From positions 1 to 64,000 of the forward strand of contig CAMXAU010000010.1 in NCBI GenBank assembly GCA_947179325.1: 64,000 bases of DNA, read 5' to 3'. The DNA comes from an uncultured Bacteroidales bacterium (GTDB lineage Bacteria > Bacteroidota > Bacteroidia > Bacteroidales > UBA932). Shown piece after piece: positions 54,301 to 62,829 of this stretch; within the stretch, counting starts at the first letter, position 1; each line of letters opens with the position of its first letter. Both the position numbers and the translations under genes were made by a program. The notes beneath the pieces are model-generated. The model searched no databases. It was not told the DNA's origin and saw only the letters and a list, made by a program, of their open reading frames with translations.

Positions 54301-56274
54301 ATTGCCGGCTTCGGAGTCCCGCGTCTTCTTGCCCAGCTTGAGATAGAATATGCTGACGGGACAAAGCAGACCATAGCCAGCAACGGGACCTGGAAAGTCA
54401 CCGACAAAGGCCCCATCACCGCCAACAATGAATATGACGGCGAACAATACGACATGAGGAAGGAGTTTCCGGGATGGGACAGGCCTGGCTTCAATGACAG
54501 GAAGTGGCAGGCCGCAGATGTCGTCCCGTCACCATGCAAAGAACTGAGTTCGCAGCCATGCCCGTCAATCCGCGTGATGGAGACAATCCATCCCATTGAC
54601 ATTAAATGCATCGCCCCCGGCAGATACATAGCGGACATGGGACAGAATATGGTGGGACGGCTCAGGGCAGATTTCTCAGCAGCCGCAGACAGGCCTGTTA
54701 CATTCAGATTTGCCGAGACACTGGCTTCTGACGGGACATTGTACCTGGACAATCTGCGGTCTGCAGAGGTGACAGACACATTCATCCCTTCGGAAGACGG
54801 ACGTTTCAGCTGGAAACCGATATTCGTATATCACGGCTTCCGCTATGTGGAGATTACAGGTGTCACAGAAGCGCCTGAGGCAGAGGACCTCCATGGCGAA
54901 GTGATGTACGATGACATGAAGACCACCGGTACATTCAGCACATCCGACCCCGTAATCAATGCCGTCTACAGGAATTCCTATTGGGGCATAAGGGGGAACT
55001 ACAGGAATATGCCGACGGACTGCCCCCAGAGGGATGAACGGCACGGCTGGCTTGGAGACCGGGCCACAAGCAGCAGCGGGGAATGCTACATTTTCGACAA
55101 CAGCCTGATGTACGGGAAGTGGCTCCAGGACATAGAGGACTCCCAACGTGAGGACGGCAGCATTTCCGTTGTCTCGCCGCGTTTCTGGACCGACTATGCA
55201 GACGATGTCACATGGTCTTCAGCATATATCTACGTGGCTGACATGCTCTACAGGCAGTTTGGACAGACAAGATGCCTGCACAGGCATTACAGTTCAATGA
55301 AACGCTGGATTGATTTCATCAGGATACACTACATAAGGGACGGCATCGTGACAAGGGACGTCTTCAATGACTGGTGCCTGCCGCCTGAGTCTCCTGAAAT
55401 AATCGTTTCCAACGACCCTGAAAGACGGTCGGAAGGACGTATCCTCAGCAGCACTGTCTTCTATGACCTTCTGCATATAATGTGCAAATTCGCGGAACTC
55501 ACCGGACATGGCGAGGACATTCCTTACTACCAGTCCCTGGCTTCAGCAATGAAGGACTCGCTGAACAGGACATTCTTTGACTACAGCACAGCCGGCTATG
55601 CAAACAATACCGTTACCGGCAATCTCATGGCACTGTTCTACGGCCTTGTCCCAGAAGGGTACGAAGACAAGGTGTATGCGAACATCATAGACAAGATCAA
55701 CAAGGAATGGGACGGTCATCTGAGCACAGGTGTTGTCGGGGCAAGACAGCTCATGCGCGGGCTTACACGCTCCGGCGGCAGTGACATCGCATTCTCCATA
55801 GCCTCCATGGACACTTATCCAAGCTGGGGCTACATGGCAGCAAGAGGCGCGACTACAATATGGGAGCTATGGAACGGGGATACAGCTGCCCCTGACATGA
55901 ATTCCGGCAACCATGTAATGCTTCTCGGGGACCTGATAATATGGTATTACGAAGACCTCGCCGGAATCAGGAATGCACAAGGCTCAACAGGATTCCGCCA
56001 TATAGAGATGAAGCCATGTTTTCCGGAAGGCCTGGAGCATGTGGACGCATCATACGATTCCATATCAGGTCTCATAAGGAGCAGCTGGTCCCGTGCAGGA
56101 GAAGGCTTCAGATGGGACATTACAGTACCGGCAAACTGCAGTGCATCAGTATGGCTGCCTAAACGCCTTCTCCCGGAATGCCCGTCTGAAACTGAGGGGA
56201 TAAAGTACATAAGGGAAGAGAACGGCTATTGGGTGGCAGAAGTTTCATCAGGCAATTATACTTTCGTAAAATGA
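51328..56274 (+). CDS. GH3-GH78 fusion (beta-glycosidase plus alpha-L-rhamnosidase)
   Basis: A 1648-residue secreted bifunctional enzyme (signal peptide about 1-19, APAKA). Residues about 20-755 are a full GH3 enzyme: TIM barrel with KHFALYG and nucleophile Asp281 (TVSDASS; most relatives have SDW), the alpha/beta sandwich (VLLKNEGNLLPL) and an FnIII-like domain. Residues about 764-1648 are a full GH78 alpha-L-rhamnosidase: N-domain start LENLMVEHMSSPEGIDEP, the (alpha/alpha)6 barrel with DCPQRDERHGW (Asp1236, Glu1237) and Glu1513 in TIWELWNGD. The reading frame is continuous across the junction near 53600-53620. Sequential removal of a beta-linked sugar and rhamnose from one chain is inferred. 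Overlaps the next gene by 4 nt. Confidence 0.92.
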   Translation: MNLLALISSVFIMTAPAKALPPMEHFVDSLMSKMTIQEKIGQLNLCGAGDIDTGPVVQSDIAGRLRNGEVGGIMSLIGVEKVRKLQEIAVNDTRLGIPLLFGMDVIHGYQTMFPIPLAMSCSWNVDAVRKMAEISAREATADGVCWVFSPMVDISRDARWGRFSEGFGEDVFLASRMAEAMVQGYQGDGRYEDDEHVMACVKHFALYGAPDAGRDYNTVDMSRIRMYNEYFPTYKAAVDAGAGSVMTSFNVVEGVPATGNRWLLTDVLRNEWGFRGMTVSDASSIAEMSAHGMGDNADVSALALNAGLDMDLGSESYTRNLARLVEEGRVSEDAIDNACRHILEAKYRLGIFEDPYRYCSLSRPEKDIYTDENRKFAAGLAAESMVLLKNEGNLLPLEKKGKIALIGPVLTDTKEMQGTWSYPGRPDRYTSILDCFRETVGHKAEIIYARGAGFEDGSNPSAVSNYLMDKGPGFRFEPGTSQEMDEAVAAAGQADVIVAFLGEHEMMSGEASSRTKLEMPAAHRKLLERLLDTGKPVVLVYFAGRPVVMEWENSHVPAILNAWFPGSESGKALADIIFGEVCPSGKLTASFPRTEGQIPLHYDCLPTGRPAPEDGSFYKWSSNYLDVRNSPLFPFGYGLSYTSFAYSDMKLSSDVLHPGETLKVSVTVTNTGDYDAKETVQLYIRDPVASISRPVKQLKGFEKIFLRKGESATVTFSLSTEDLGFYNSSLDFVCEPGEFLVMTGPDSMNLTTMKFRVAERRNGEFRLENLMVEHMSSPEGIDEPAPEFSWRIASDMRSVVQTGYELQVASTEKALSSGPYMMSTGFVSADDMKAVYSGEPLVPGKEYFWRIKVSTNIGEGKWSRPERFSTGLTPDRWSASWISLESMNNPGETKDSLHTRLAARYLRKEFSSRRSNVTRAMLYISGLGTYQAYINGKPVSSDLLAPAITYYPVMSYYNTYDVTDLIGKGKNAIAVILGNGRYFWLRGSGKPIAGFGVPRLLAQLEIEYADGTKQTIASNGTWKVTDKGPITANNEYDGEQYDMRKEFPGWDRPGFNDRKWQAADVVPSPCKELSSQPCPSIRVMETIHPIDIKCIAPGRYIADMGQNMVGRLRADFSAAADRPVTFRFAETLASDGTLYLDNLRSAEVTDTFIPSEDGRFSWKPIFVYHGFRYVEITGVTEAPEAEDLHGEVMYDDMKTTGTFSTSDPVINAVYRNSYWGIRGNYRNMPTDCPQRDERHGWLGDRATSSSGECYIFDNSLMYGKWLQDIEDSQREDGSISVVSPRFWTDYADDVTWSSAYIYVADMLYRQFGQTRCLHRHYSSMKRWIDFIRIHYIRDGIVTRDVFNDWCLPPESPEIIVSNDPERRSEGRILSSTVFYDLLHIMCKFAELTGHGEDIPYYQSLASAMKDSLNRTFFDYSTAGYANNTVTGNLMALFYGLVPEGYEDKVYANIIDKINKEWDGHLSTGVVGARQLMRGLTRSGGSDIAFSIASMDTYPSWGYMAARGATTIWELWNGDTAAPDMNSGNHVMLLGDLIIWYYEDLAGIRNAQGSTGFRHIEMKPCFPEGLEHVDASYDSISGLIRSSWSRAGEGFRWDITVPANCSASVWLPKRLLPECPSETEGIKYIREENGYWVAEVSSGNYTFVK

Positions 56275-59200
56275 ATACATTGAAAAATATATTTTCGGGG
56301 ATACTGTTTTCCGCCATAGCGGCCGTAATCGTCTGCTCATGCAGCGGGGACATGTCCCGCGACAGGCTCAAACGCGCTTTCGAGGAGATTCCGGACACTG
56401 TCAGGACAAGCATATACTGGCACTGGATTTCCGGAAACATCACGAAAGAAGGGGTTGTCGCAGACCTGGAGTCAATGAAGGAAGAAGGCATCAACAGAGT
56501 CTTCATTGCCAATATAGGGCTCAGTCCCGAGGAGGCCCCGACCGGACCTGTGCGCCTCTTCAGTGAAGAATGGTGGGAGATTCTCCATGCCGCACTAAAA
56601 AAGGCAGGCGAGCTTGATATAGAGATCGGGATATTCAACTGCCCAGGATGGAGCCAGGCCGGAGGGCCATGGATTGGACCGGAAAAGTCTATGCGGAGGA
56701 TAGCATCCACTTCAGTCTCAATAAGAGGGGGACAGAAGATATCATTGGACCTGCCGGCAGGACATGATGATTTCCAGGACGTGCGTGTGCTTGCCTACCC
56801 GTCATTTGAAGGATCCGCCGCGACATTGACAGAAAACGCCCATGTTTCGGGAGAGGGGACATTCCACTTCCATTCTGATGACGAAATCACCCTTAGGAGC
56901 ATAGTCTGCATGACATCTGAACATCCCATAGTGTGCCGCGGCATCCTCAGCGTAAAAGAAGACGGAGCCTACAGACAGGTCAAGGAGTTCCTCATAGACA
57001 GGCGCAATCCTATGCTCATAGTTGGATTCGACCCGTATGCCCCTGTAGCCATATCCATCCCTGATGTCAGAGGCAGGGATTTCAAGGTGGATATCCTTGG
57101 CATGAATCCCGGAGCGGCTGTCACGGGCGTATCCGTGTCAGAAAAGCCTGTAGTCGACAGCTATGCGGAAAAGACCATGGCGAAGATGTACCATTCCCCT
57201 CTCCCCTATTGGAAGGAATACCAGTGGCCAGCCTCACCGGAGCCTTGCTCAAGTGAATTTACAGTCAGGAAATCATCCGTCATCGACATTTCCGGCTGCC
57301 TTGCAGACGACAGGCTTGAATGGGATGCCCCTGAAGGGAACTGGACAGTCGTCCGCTACGGCATGGTACCTACACGTACAGTAAACAATCCGGCACTTGC
57401 CGACGGTACGGGGCTGGAAGTGGACAAGATGAGCAAGGAGCATCTCCGTGACCATTTCGATGCATTCATAGGCGAGATATACAAGAGAATCCCGGCAAAA
57501 GACAGACGTACATGGAAGGTTGTGGTCGCTGACAGCTACGAGGTCGGAGGACAGAATTTCACAGATGATTTCCTGGAGTCCTTTGAAAAGAGATATGGAT
57601 ACAGTGCTCTGCCGTTCCTGCCTGTATATGACGGGGTTGTGGTGGAGAGCGAGGATGCTTCAGACCGGTTTCTCTGGGACATGAGACGCTTTGTTGCAGA
57701 CCGTCTTTCGTATGACCATATAGGCGCAATGACCGCAATGAGCCATGAATACGGCATGACCACATGGCTTGAGAATTACGGCCACTGGGGCTTCATGGGC
57801 GAATTTCTCCAGTATGGAGGGCAGGCCGATGAGGTTGCAGGCGAATTCTGGAGCGAAGGAGAGCTGGGAGATGTCGAGAACAGGGCCGCATCATCATGTG
57901 CACACATCTACGGGAAACGGAAAGTATATTCCGAGTCTTTCACATGCGGAGGATATGCGTACAGCCGTTATCCGCAGCTTATGAAGCAACGCGGAGACAG
58001 GTTTTTCGCTGAAGGAATCAACAGCACCCTGCTGCACGTGTACATTTCACAGGACAATGACACTCCAAGGCCGGGCCTGAATGCTCCATACGGCAACGAA
58101 TTCAACCGCTACAACACGTGGTATCCGTATCTCGACCTGTTTACGGACTACCTCAAGAGGTGCAACCTGATGCTGCAGCAGGGGCTGTATGTCGCCGATG
58201 TCTGCTATTTCATTGGAGAGGACACCCCAAAGATGACGGGAATCACCGAGCCGGCACTTCCTTCGGGCTATCAGTTCGACTACATCAATGCAGAGGTGAT
58301 AATGCGCGACATGCAGGTCCGGAACGGACGGCTTGTACTGCCGCATGGCACTTCATACAGGATAATGGTCCTGCCTCCACTTCAGACAATGCGTCCTGAA
58401 CTTCTGGAAAAGATACGTGAACTGGTCAGAGACGGTGCAGTGATACTTGGTCCACGGCCTCTCAGGTCACCGAGCTATGAGAACTGGCCTGATGCAGATA
58501 TGCGTGTGAAGTCCATGGCTGATGAACTCTGGGGCGACGCCGACGGCATAGCTGTAAAATCAAACGGTTTCGGCAAAGGCAAGATCCTGTGCGGGATGAA
58601 CATGGAAGAGGCCCTGGAAGTGGCTGGCTGCGCTCCTGACTTTATCGCGCCGGACAGGACGCCTGTCGTCTATTGCCACAACAAGACATCCGTCATGGAC
58701 ATATATTTCATTGCAAACCAGTCTTCTGAGAAACAGGCGTTCACAGCCGGATTCAGGGTGGACGGCAAGGTTCCGGAGCTATGGAATCCAATGGACGGTC
58801 ATGTACGGAAGCTGAGGAGCTATACCTGCGGAAACGGAATGACATCCGTTGACCTTGAGCTGGAACCTCTTGAAAGCGTATTCATTGTATTTGCCGACAA
58901 AGCGAAACCCTCTTCCGTCCCTCAGGTATCAGGCACCGTAAGCAACTTCCCTGAGCCTGAAGTCCTGGCTACGGTTTCAGGTCCATGGACCCTTGCCTTC
59001 GACAATGAAATGGGCGGTCCGGAGGAGCCTGTCGTGACAGACAGCCTTTTCGACTGGAGCACAAGCGGAGACAGGGCGATAAGATATTATTCCGGAACTG
59101 TAAGATATACGGCAGAAAAGGAAATCGCAGATGAGATATCCGGGAAACGCATCTACCTGAACCTTAATGACGTCTCGGCAATGGCGAGAGTAAAGATAAA

Positions 59201-59447
59201 CGGAGCTGAAGCCGGAGGAGTATGGAGCACACCATGGAAAGTTGACATCACCGGCATGCTTTCCCCGGGGCTGAACAGAATAGAGGTAGATGTAGTGAAC
59301 ACGTGGGTCAACAGGCTTGTCGGCGAAAGCTTCCTGCCAAACACAGAAAAGACCACATGGACTCCGAACAATCCATGGCATCAGGAGTCCGCATTGCAGA
59401 AGTCCGGGCTTATCGGCCCCGTAACTATAGAAATGACAGACATATAG
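56271..59447 (+). CDS. GH106 alpha-L-rhamnosidase lipoprotein
   Basis: A 1058-residue lipoprotein (lipobox VCSC, Cys22-24). The fold begins IYWHWISGNITKEGVVADLE and GIFNCPGWSQAGGPWIGPE, hallmarks of GH106, with DSYEVGGQNFTDDFLESFEK and WLENYGHWGFMGEFLQYGG in the catalytic barrel and a galactose-binding-like C-terminal module (YLNLNDVSAMARVKINGAE). Characterised GH106 enzymes remove rhamnose from rhamnogalacturonan I or II side chains by inversion. The ATG at 56271 overlaps the previous stop (ATGA). It supports a rhamnose-containing substrate together with the GH78 part of the fusion upstream. Confidence 0.9.
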   Translation: MNTLKNIFSGILFSAIAAVIVCSCSGDMSRDRLKRAFEEIPDTVRTSIYWHWISGNITKEGVVADLESMKEEGINRVFIANIGLSPEEAPTGPVRLFSEEWWEILHAALKKAGELDIEIGIFNCPGWSQAGGPWIGPEKSMRRIASTSVSIRGGQKISLDLPAGHDDFQDVRVLAYPSFEGSAATLTENAHVSGEGTFHFHSDDEITLRSIVCMTSEHPIVCRGILSVKEDGAYRQVKEFLIDRRNPMLIVGFDPYAPVAISIPDVRGRDFKVDILGMNPGAAVTGVSVSEKPVVDSYAEKTMAKMYHSPLPYWKEYQWPASPEPCSSEFTVRKSSVIDISGCLADDRLEWDAPEGNWTVVRYGMVPTRTVNNPALADGTGLEVDKMSKEHLRDHFDAFIGEIYKRIPAKDRRTWKVVVADSYEVGGQNFTDDFLESFEKRYGYSALPFLPVYDGVVVESEDASDRFLWDMRRFVADRLSYDHIGAMTAMSHEYGMTTWLENYGHWGFMGEFLQYGGQADEVAGEFWSEGELGDVENRAASSCAHIYGKRKVYSESFTCGGYAYSRYPQLMKQRGDRFFAEGINSTLLHVYISQDNDTPRPGLNAPYGNEFNRYNTWYPYLDLFTDYLKRCNLMLQQGLYVADVCYFIGEDTPKMTGITEPALPSGYQFDYINAEVIMRDMQVRNGRLVLPHGTSYRIMVLPPLQTMRPELLEKIRELVRDGAVILGPRPLRSPSYENWPDADMRVKSMADELWGDADGIAVKSNGFGKGKILCGMNMEEALEVAGCAPDFIAPDRTPVVYCHNKTSVMDIYFIANQSSEKQAFTAGFRVDGKVPELWNPMDGHVRKLRSYTCGNGMTSVDLELEPLESVFIVFADKAKPSSVPQVSGTVSNFPEPEVLATVSGPWTLAFDNEMGGPEEPVVTDSLFDWSTSGDRAIRYYSGTVRYTAEKEIADEISGKRIYLNLNDVSAMARVKINGAEAGGVWSTPWKVDITGMLSPGLNRIEVDVVNTWVNRLVGESFLPNTEKTTWTPNNPWHQESALQKSGLIGPVTIEMTDI

Positions 59448-59455
59448 GCAACAAC

Positions 59456-61339
59456 ATGCAGTTTTTAAAAGATATTATGGGCTTAAAGAATTTTTTGATT
59501 TTACCATTGCTGCTGGCAGGCCTTTGCCTTAGTGCCGGCAACCTGCCAAGGCCGGAATACCCGCGGCCCCAGTTTGAAAGGAGAGAATGGATAAACCTGA
59601 ATGGAGAATGGGATTTCGAGACAGATGAGGCAGACAACGGCAAAGAGAAGAATTTCGCTTCTGCATCCTCTTTCAAAGACAAGATCATTGTCCCATTCTG
59701 TCCTGAGAGCAGGCTCTCGGGAGTCGGGCATAAGGATTTCATGAATCATGTATGGTACCACAGGCAGTTCACTGTCCCGGAATCATGGACAGGCAAGGAT
59801 ATCCTGCTCAATTTCGGAGCTGTCTTCTACATATCCGAAATCTATATTGACGGAAAGTTCGCAATGAGGCATTTCGGCGGCAGTTCATCATTCAGCGTGG
59901 ACATCACATCATTGGTGACTCCCGGGCAGACCCACCATCTCGTGGTCAAGGCATCCTCTGATGTCCGTACCTGCAAGTACCCGGGAGGCAAACAGAGTAC
60001 ACGCATCGGATCTTATGACTGCAACTACACCCGTACCACAGGTATCTGGCAGACAGTATGGCTTGAGCCTGTGGCAAGGACAGGACTGAAGTCCGTCCAT
60101 GTCACAACAGACATCGATGCCGGCAATATCGTTGTAGCCCCGCAGTTCCGTTCGATAGCCGGCCAGCAGCTTAAAGTGTCAGTAAAGGACGGAGGCAGGA
60201 CTGTATCCGAAAAGACAGTCCCCGCCTCAGACAACTCAGTCATTGTGCTTCCCGTCAAGAAGATGAAGCTCTGGTCTCCGGAGTCCCCTTTCCTGTATGA
60301 CATTGAATATGAAGTCACAGAAAAGGACGGAGAGGTTACAGACAAAGTCTGCGGCTATGCAGGAATGAGAAAGATACATATAGAAGGCAACAGAATCCAT
60401 CTGAACAACCAGCCGTATTACCAGAGGCTTGTACTGGACCAGGGATTCTACCCTGAAGGGCTGTGGACTGCACCTTCCGATGAGGCTCTGCGCCACGACA
60501 TAGAACTGTCAAAGGCAGCAGGATTCAATGGGGGACGTCTGCACCAGAAAGTGTTCGAGGAGCGCTATCATTACTGGGCCGACAGGCTCGGATACCTTAC
60601 ATGGGGCGAGGCCCCGAGCTGGGGCATGGATGCCAACGACCTGGAGGCCGGCTACAATTTCACCGAAGAATGGTACAGCATCGTGCTCAGGGACCGCAAC
60701 CATCCGTCAATCGTGACATGGGTCCCGCTGAACGAGGAATTCTGGCCAGACAGATGGCAATATCCGCGTTTTGTCTCCGGGCTATACCATATCACGAAGG
60801 CCATTGACCCTACCCGTCCTGTCAATACAGTCAGCGGCGGAGTGCATGTGGAGACGGACATATGGTCCGTCCATACATATGAGCAGAATCCACAGGCACT
60901 GGGTTCCCTTCTTGTAAACGATGAAAAAAGAATGTTCGAGATGCCGGTAGTACCACTCGCCCCGGCAAAAAGGAATACCGGCTTCAACGAAAGGCCGGAC
61001 TACAACCAGTACGCATTTGCCGTATATGACGGGAAGATCCCGTATATCGTGGATGAGTTCGGAGGAGTGAAATGGGTGATGCCGGAGCGCAGGGAAGGAA
61101 ACGATGCTGCGGCATGGGGATATGGCAATGCCCCTGCGACAAGGCAGGAATTCCTGGACAGGATTTCCGGTATGGTCGACACCATACTCAGCCTGGACGA
61201 ATACATCTGGGGCTACTGCTATACCCAGCTTACAGATGTCGAGCAAGAGCAGAACGGCCTGTACAACTATGACAGGACGCCGAAGTTTACGGCTTCCGAA
61301 CTGTCTGAAATATTTTCAAGAAATCCGCAGAAACAATGA
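59456..61339 (+). CDS. GH2 beta-glycosidase
   Basis: A 627-residue secreted GH2 enzyme (signal peptide about 1-27; the Met at 59477 is an alternative start). Domain order is the GH2 jelly roll (about 40-200: REWINLNGEWDFE, GSYDCNYTRTTGIWQTVWLE), an immunoglobulin-like domain (about 205-295) and the TIM barrel. Acid/base Glu427 is in WVPLNEEFW and nucleophile Glu534 in YIVDEFGG. Activity may be beta-galactosidase, beta-glucuronidase or related; the motif alone does not decide. It follows GH106 by 8 nt and overlaps the esterase gene by 4 nt. Confidence 0.9.
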   Translation: MQFLKDIMGLKNFLILPLLLAGLCLSAGNLPRPEYPRPQFERREWINLNGEWDFETDEADNGKEKNFASASSFKDKIIVPFCPESRLSGVGHKDFMNHVWYHRQFTVPESWTGKDILLNFGAVFYISEIYIDGKFAMRHFGGSSSFSVDITSLVTPGQTHHLVVKASSDVRTCKYPGGKQSTRIGSYDCNYTRTTGIWQTVWLEPVARTGLKSVHVTTDIDAGNIVVAPQFRSIAGQQLKVSVKDGGRTVSEKTVPASDNSVIVLPVKKMKLWSPESPFLYDIEYEVTEKDGEVTDKVCGYAGMRKIHIEGNRIHLNNQPYYQRLVLDQGFYPEGLWTAPSDEALRHDIELSKAAGFNGGRLHQKVFEERYHYWADRLGYLTWGEAPSWGMDANDLEAGYNFTEEWYSIVLRDRNHPSIVTWVPLNEEFWPDRWQYPRFVSGLYHITKAIDPTRPVNTVSGGVHVETDIWSVHTYEQNPQALGSLLVNDEKRMFEMPVVPLAPAKRNTGFNERPDYNQYAFAVYDGKIPYIVDEFGGVKWVMPERREGNDAAAWGYGNAPATRQEFLDRISGMVDTILSLDEYIWGYCYTQLTDVEQEQNGLYNYDRTPKFTASELSEIFSRNPQKQ

Positions 61340-62808
61340 GGAATATATTTTTCAGCCTGACAGTCATGGCCGGAATGGTCATCTGTACATCCCTCTGTGC
61401 AAAAGTGAAGATGCCTGCAATGTTCAGCGACAATATGGTCCTTCAGAGGGAGACTTCTGCACCCATGTGGGGTACCTCTGACAAAGGAAAGACAGTCAAG
61501 GTCAAGACCTCGTGGGATGGAAGGATATACCGGGCCAGCGTCCAGCCCGACGGGAGATGGAGCCTCAGTGTCGAGACCCCCAAGGCCGGAGGCCCGTACT
61601 GCATTACCGTGGACGATGGCGACAGGACAGTCTTCAGTAATGTGATGATTGGTGAAGTGTGGCTATGCTCCGGACAGAGCAACATGGAAATGCCGCTCAA
61701 CGGATGGAGCTGGATCTACGATTATGAAAAGGAAATCGCCGCCGCAGACTATCCAGGGATAAGGCTGCTGCAGGCAGAACATGTCACAGCCCTGGTGCCA
61801 CAGGATGAGATTGCGGCAAGAAACGGCGGCTGGGAGACATGTACACCTGAAAGCATAGAAAAATTCTCCGCCACCGCCTATTTCTTCGGACGTGATATCC
61901 TTGAAAGCTGCGATGTTCCTGTAGGGCTGATTCACAGTTCATGGGGAGGGACCAATATAGAATCATGGATAAGTGCCGAGGCCCTTTGCCGTATGGAAGA
62001 TTTCCGTGACAGGGTGGAATGGATATCTTCTTTCAGCAGCAAGGAGGACATGAGGCAAAGGATGGAGGCAGACGGCACAGCAGACCGCTCCAATGACGCA
62101 AACCTTGAGACTACACTGTACAATGCTATGATCCATCCCATTGTCCCCTATGCAATCCGAGGTGTCATCTGGTATCAGGGTGAGAACAATGCCAGCCGCG
62201 CATATCAGTACCGGGACCTCTTCCCTCTCCTGATAAACAGCTGGAGACAGGACTGGGGCTATGAATTCCCATTCTATTTTGTGCAGCTTGCCTCATATAT
62301 GGAAAGGAAGGACACACCGTCCGAGTCTTCCTGGGCAGAACTGAGGGAGGCGCAGGCAATGACTCTCGCAGTGGAGAACACCGGAATGGCCGTAGTGATT
62401 GACAAGGGAGACACTTATGACATCCATCCGAAGGACAAGGCCACTGTAGGCAGGAGACTTGCCCTGCTCGCAAGGGCTGAGACATACGGCGAGGAGATCA
62501 TGTGCTCTGGCCCTCTGTTCGAGTCCTATAGCATAGAAGGGACGAAGATCTCTGTTTCCTTCAAATATGCGGAAGGACTTGCATCATCCGACGGCAAACC
62601 GCTCAAAGGCTTTGCCATTGCCGGACCGGACAAGGTATTCCACTGGGCTGATGCCGTGATAGACGGATGCAAGGTCGTGGTATCATCGCCGGATGTCAAA
62701 TATCCGCTTGCAGTCCGCTATGCATGGGCTGACAACCCGGAATGCAATCTTGTCAACGCCGCCGGACTCCCTGCATCTCCTTTCAGGACAGACGGCTGGA
62801 CAAGGTAA
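61336..62808 (+). CDS. Sialate O-acetylesterase family (SASA/SGNH) carbohydrate esterase
   Basis: A 490-residue secreted esterase (signal peptide about 1-22). An N-terminal Ig-like domain (MPAMFSDNMVLQRE) is followed by the SGNH hydrolase fold: Ser115 in CSGQSNMEMP, HSSWGGTNIESWIS, IWYQGENNA and a C-terminal His in DIHPKDK. Such enzymes remove O-acetyl groups; in a PUL with pectin-type hydrolases the substrate is more likely acetylated rhamnogalacturonan than sialic acid, which is inference. Overlaps the GH2 stop by ATGA. Confidence 0.9.
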   Translation: MRNIFFSLTVMAGMVICTSLCAKVKMPAMFSDNMVLQRETSAPMWGTSDKGKTVKVKTSWDGRIYRASVQPDGRWSLSVETPKAGGPYCITVDDGDRTVFSNVMIGEVWLCSGQSNMEMPLNGWSWIYDYEKEIAAADYPGIRLLQAEHVTALVPQDEIAARNGGWETCTPESIEKFSATAYFFGRDILESCDVPVGLIHSSWGGTNIESWISAEALCRMEDFRDRVEWISSFSSKEDMRQRMEADGTADRSNDANLETTLYNAMIHPIVPYAIRGVIWYQGENNASRAYQYRDLFPLLINSWRQDWGYEFPFYFVQLASYMERKDTPSESSWAELREAQAMTLAVENTGMAVVIDKGDTYDIHPKDKATVGRRLALLARAETYGEEIMCSGPLFESYSIEGTKISVSFKYAEGLASSDGKPLKGFAIAGPDKVFHWADAVIDGCKVVVSSPDVKYPLAVRYAWADNPECNLVNAAGLPASPFRTDGWTR

Positions 62809-62829
62809 TCACAAGATAAGCTATACAAT

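Noticed and set aside
59303..59455. Longer start of the GH2 gene at 59303
   Set aside because: Overlaps 145 bp of GH106 and buries the signal peptide; the ATG at 59456 directly precedes a good signal sequence.
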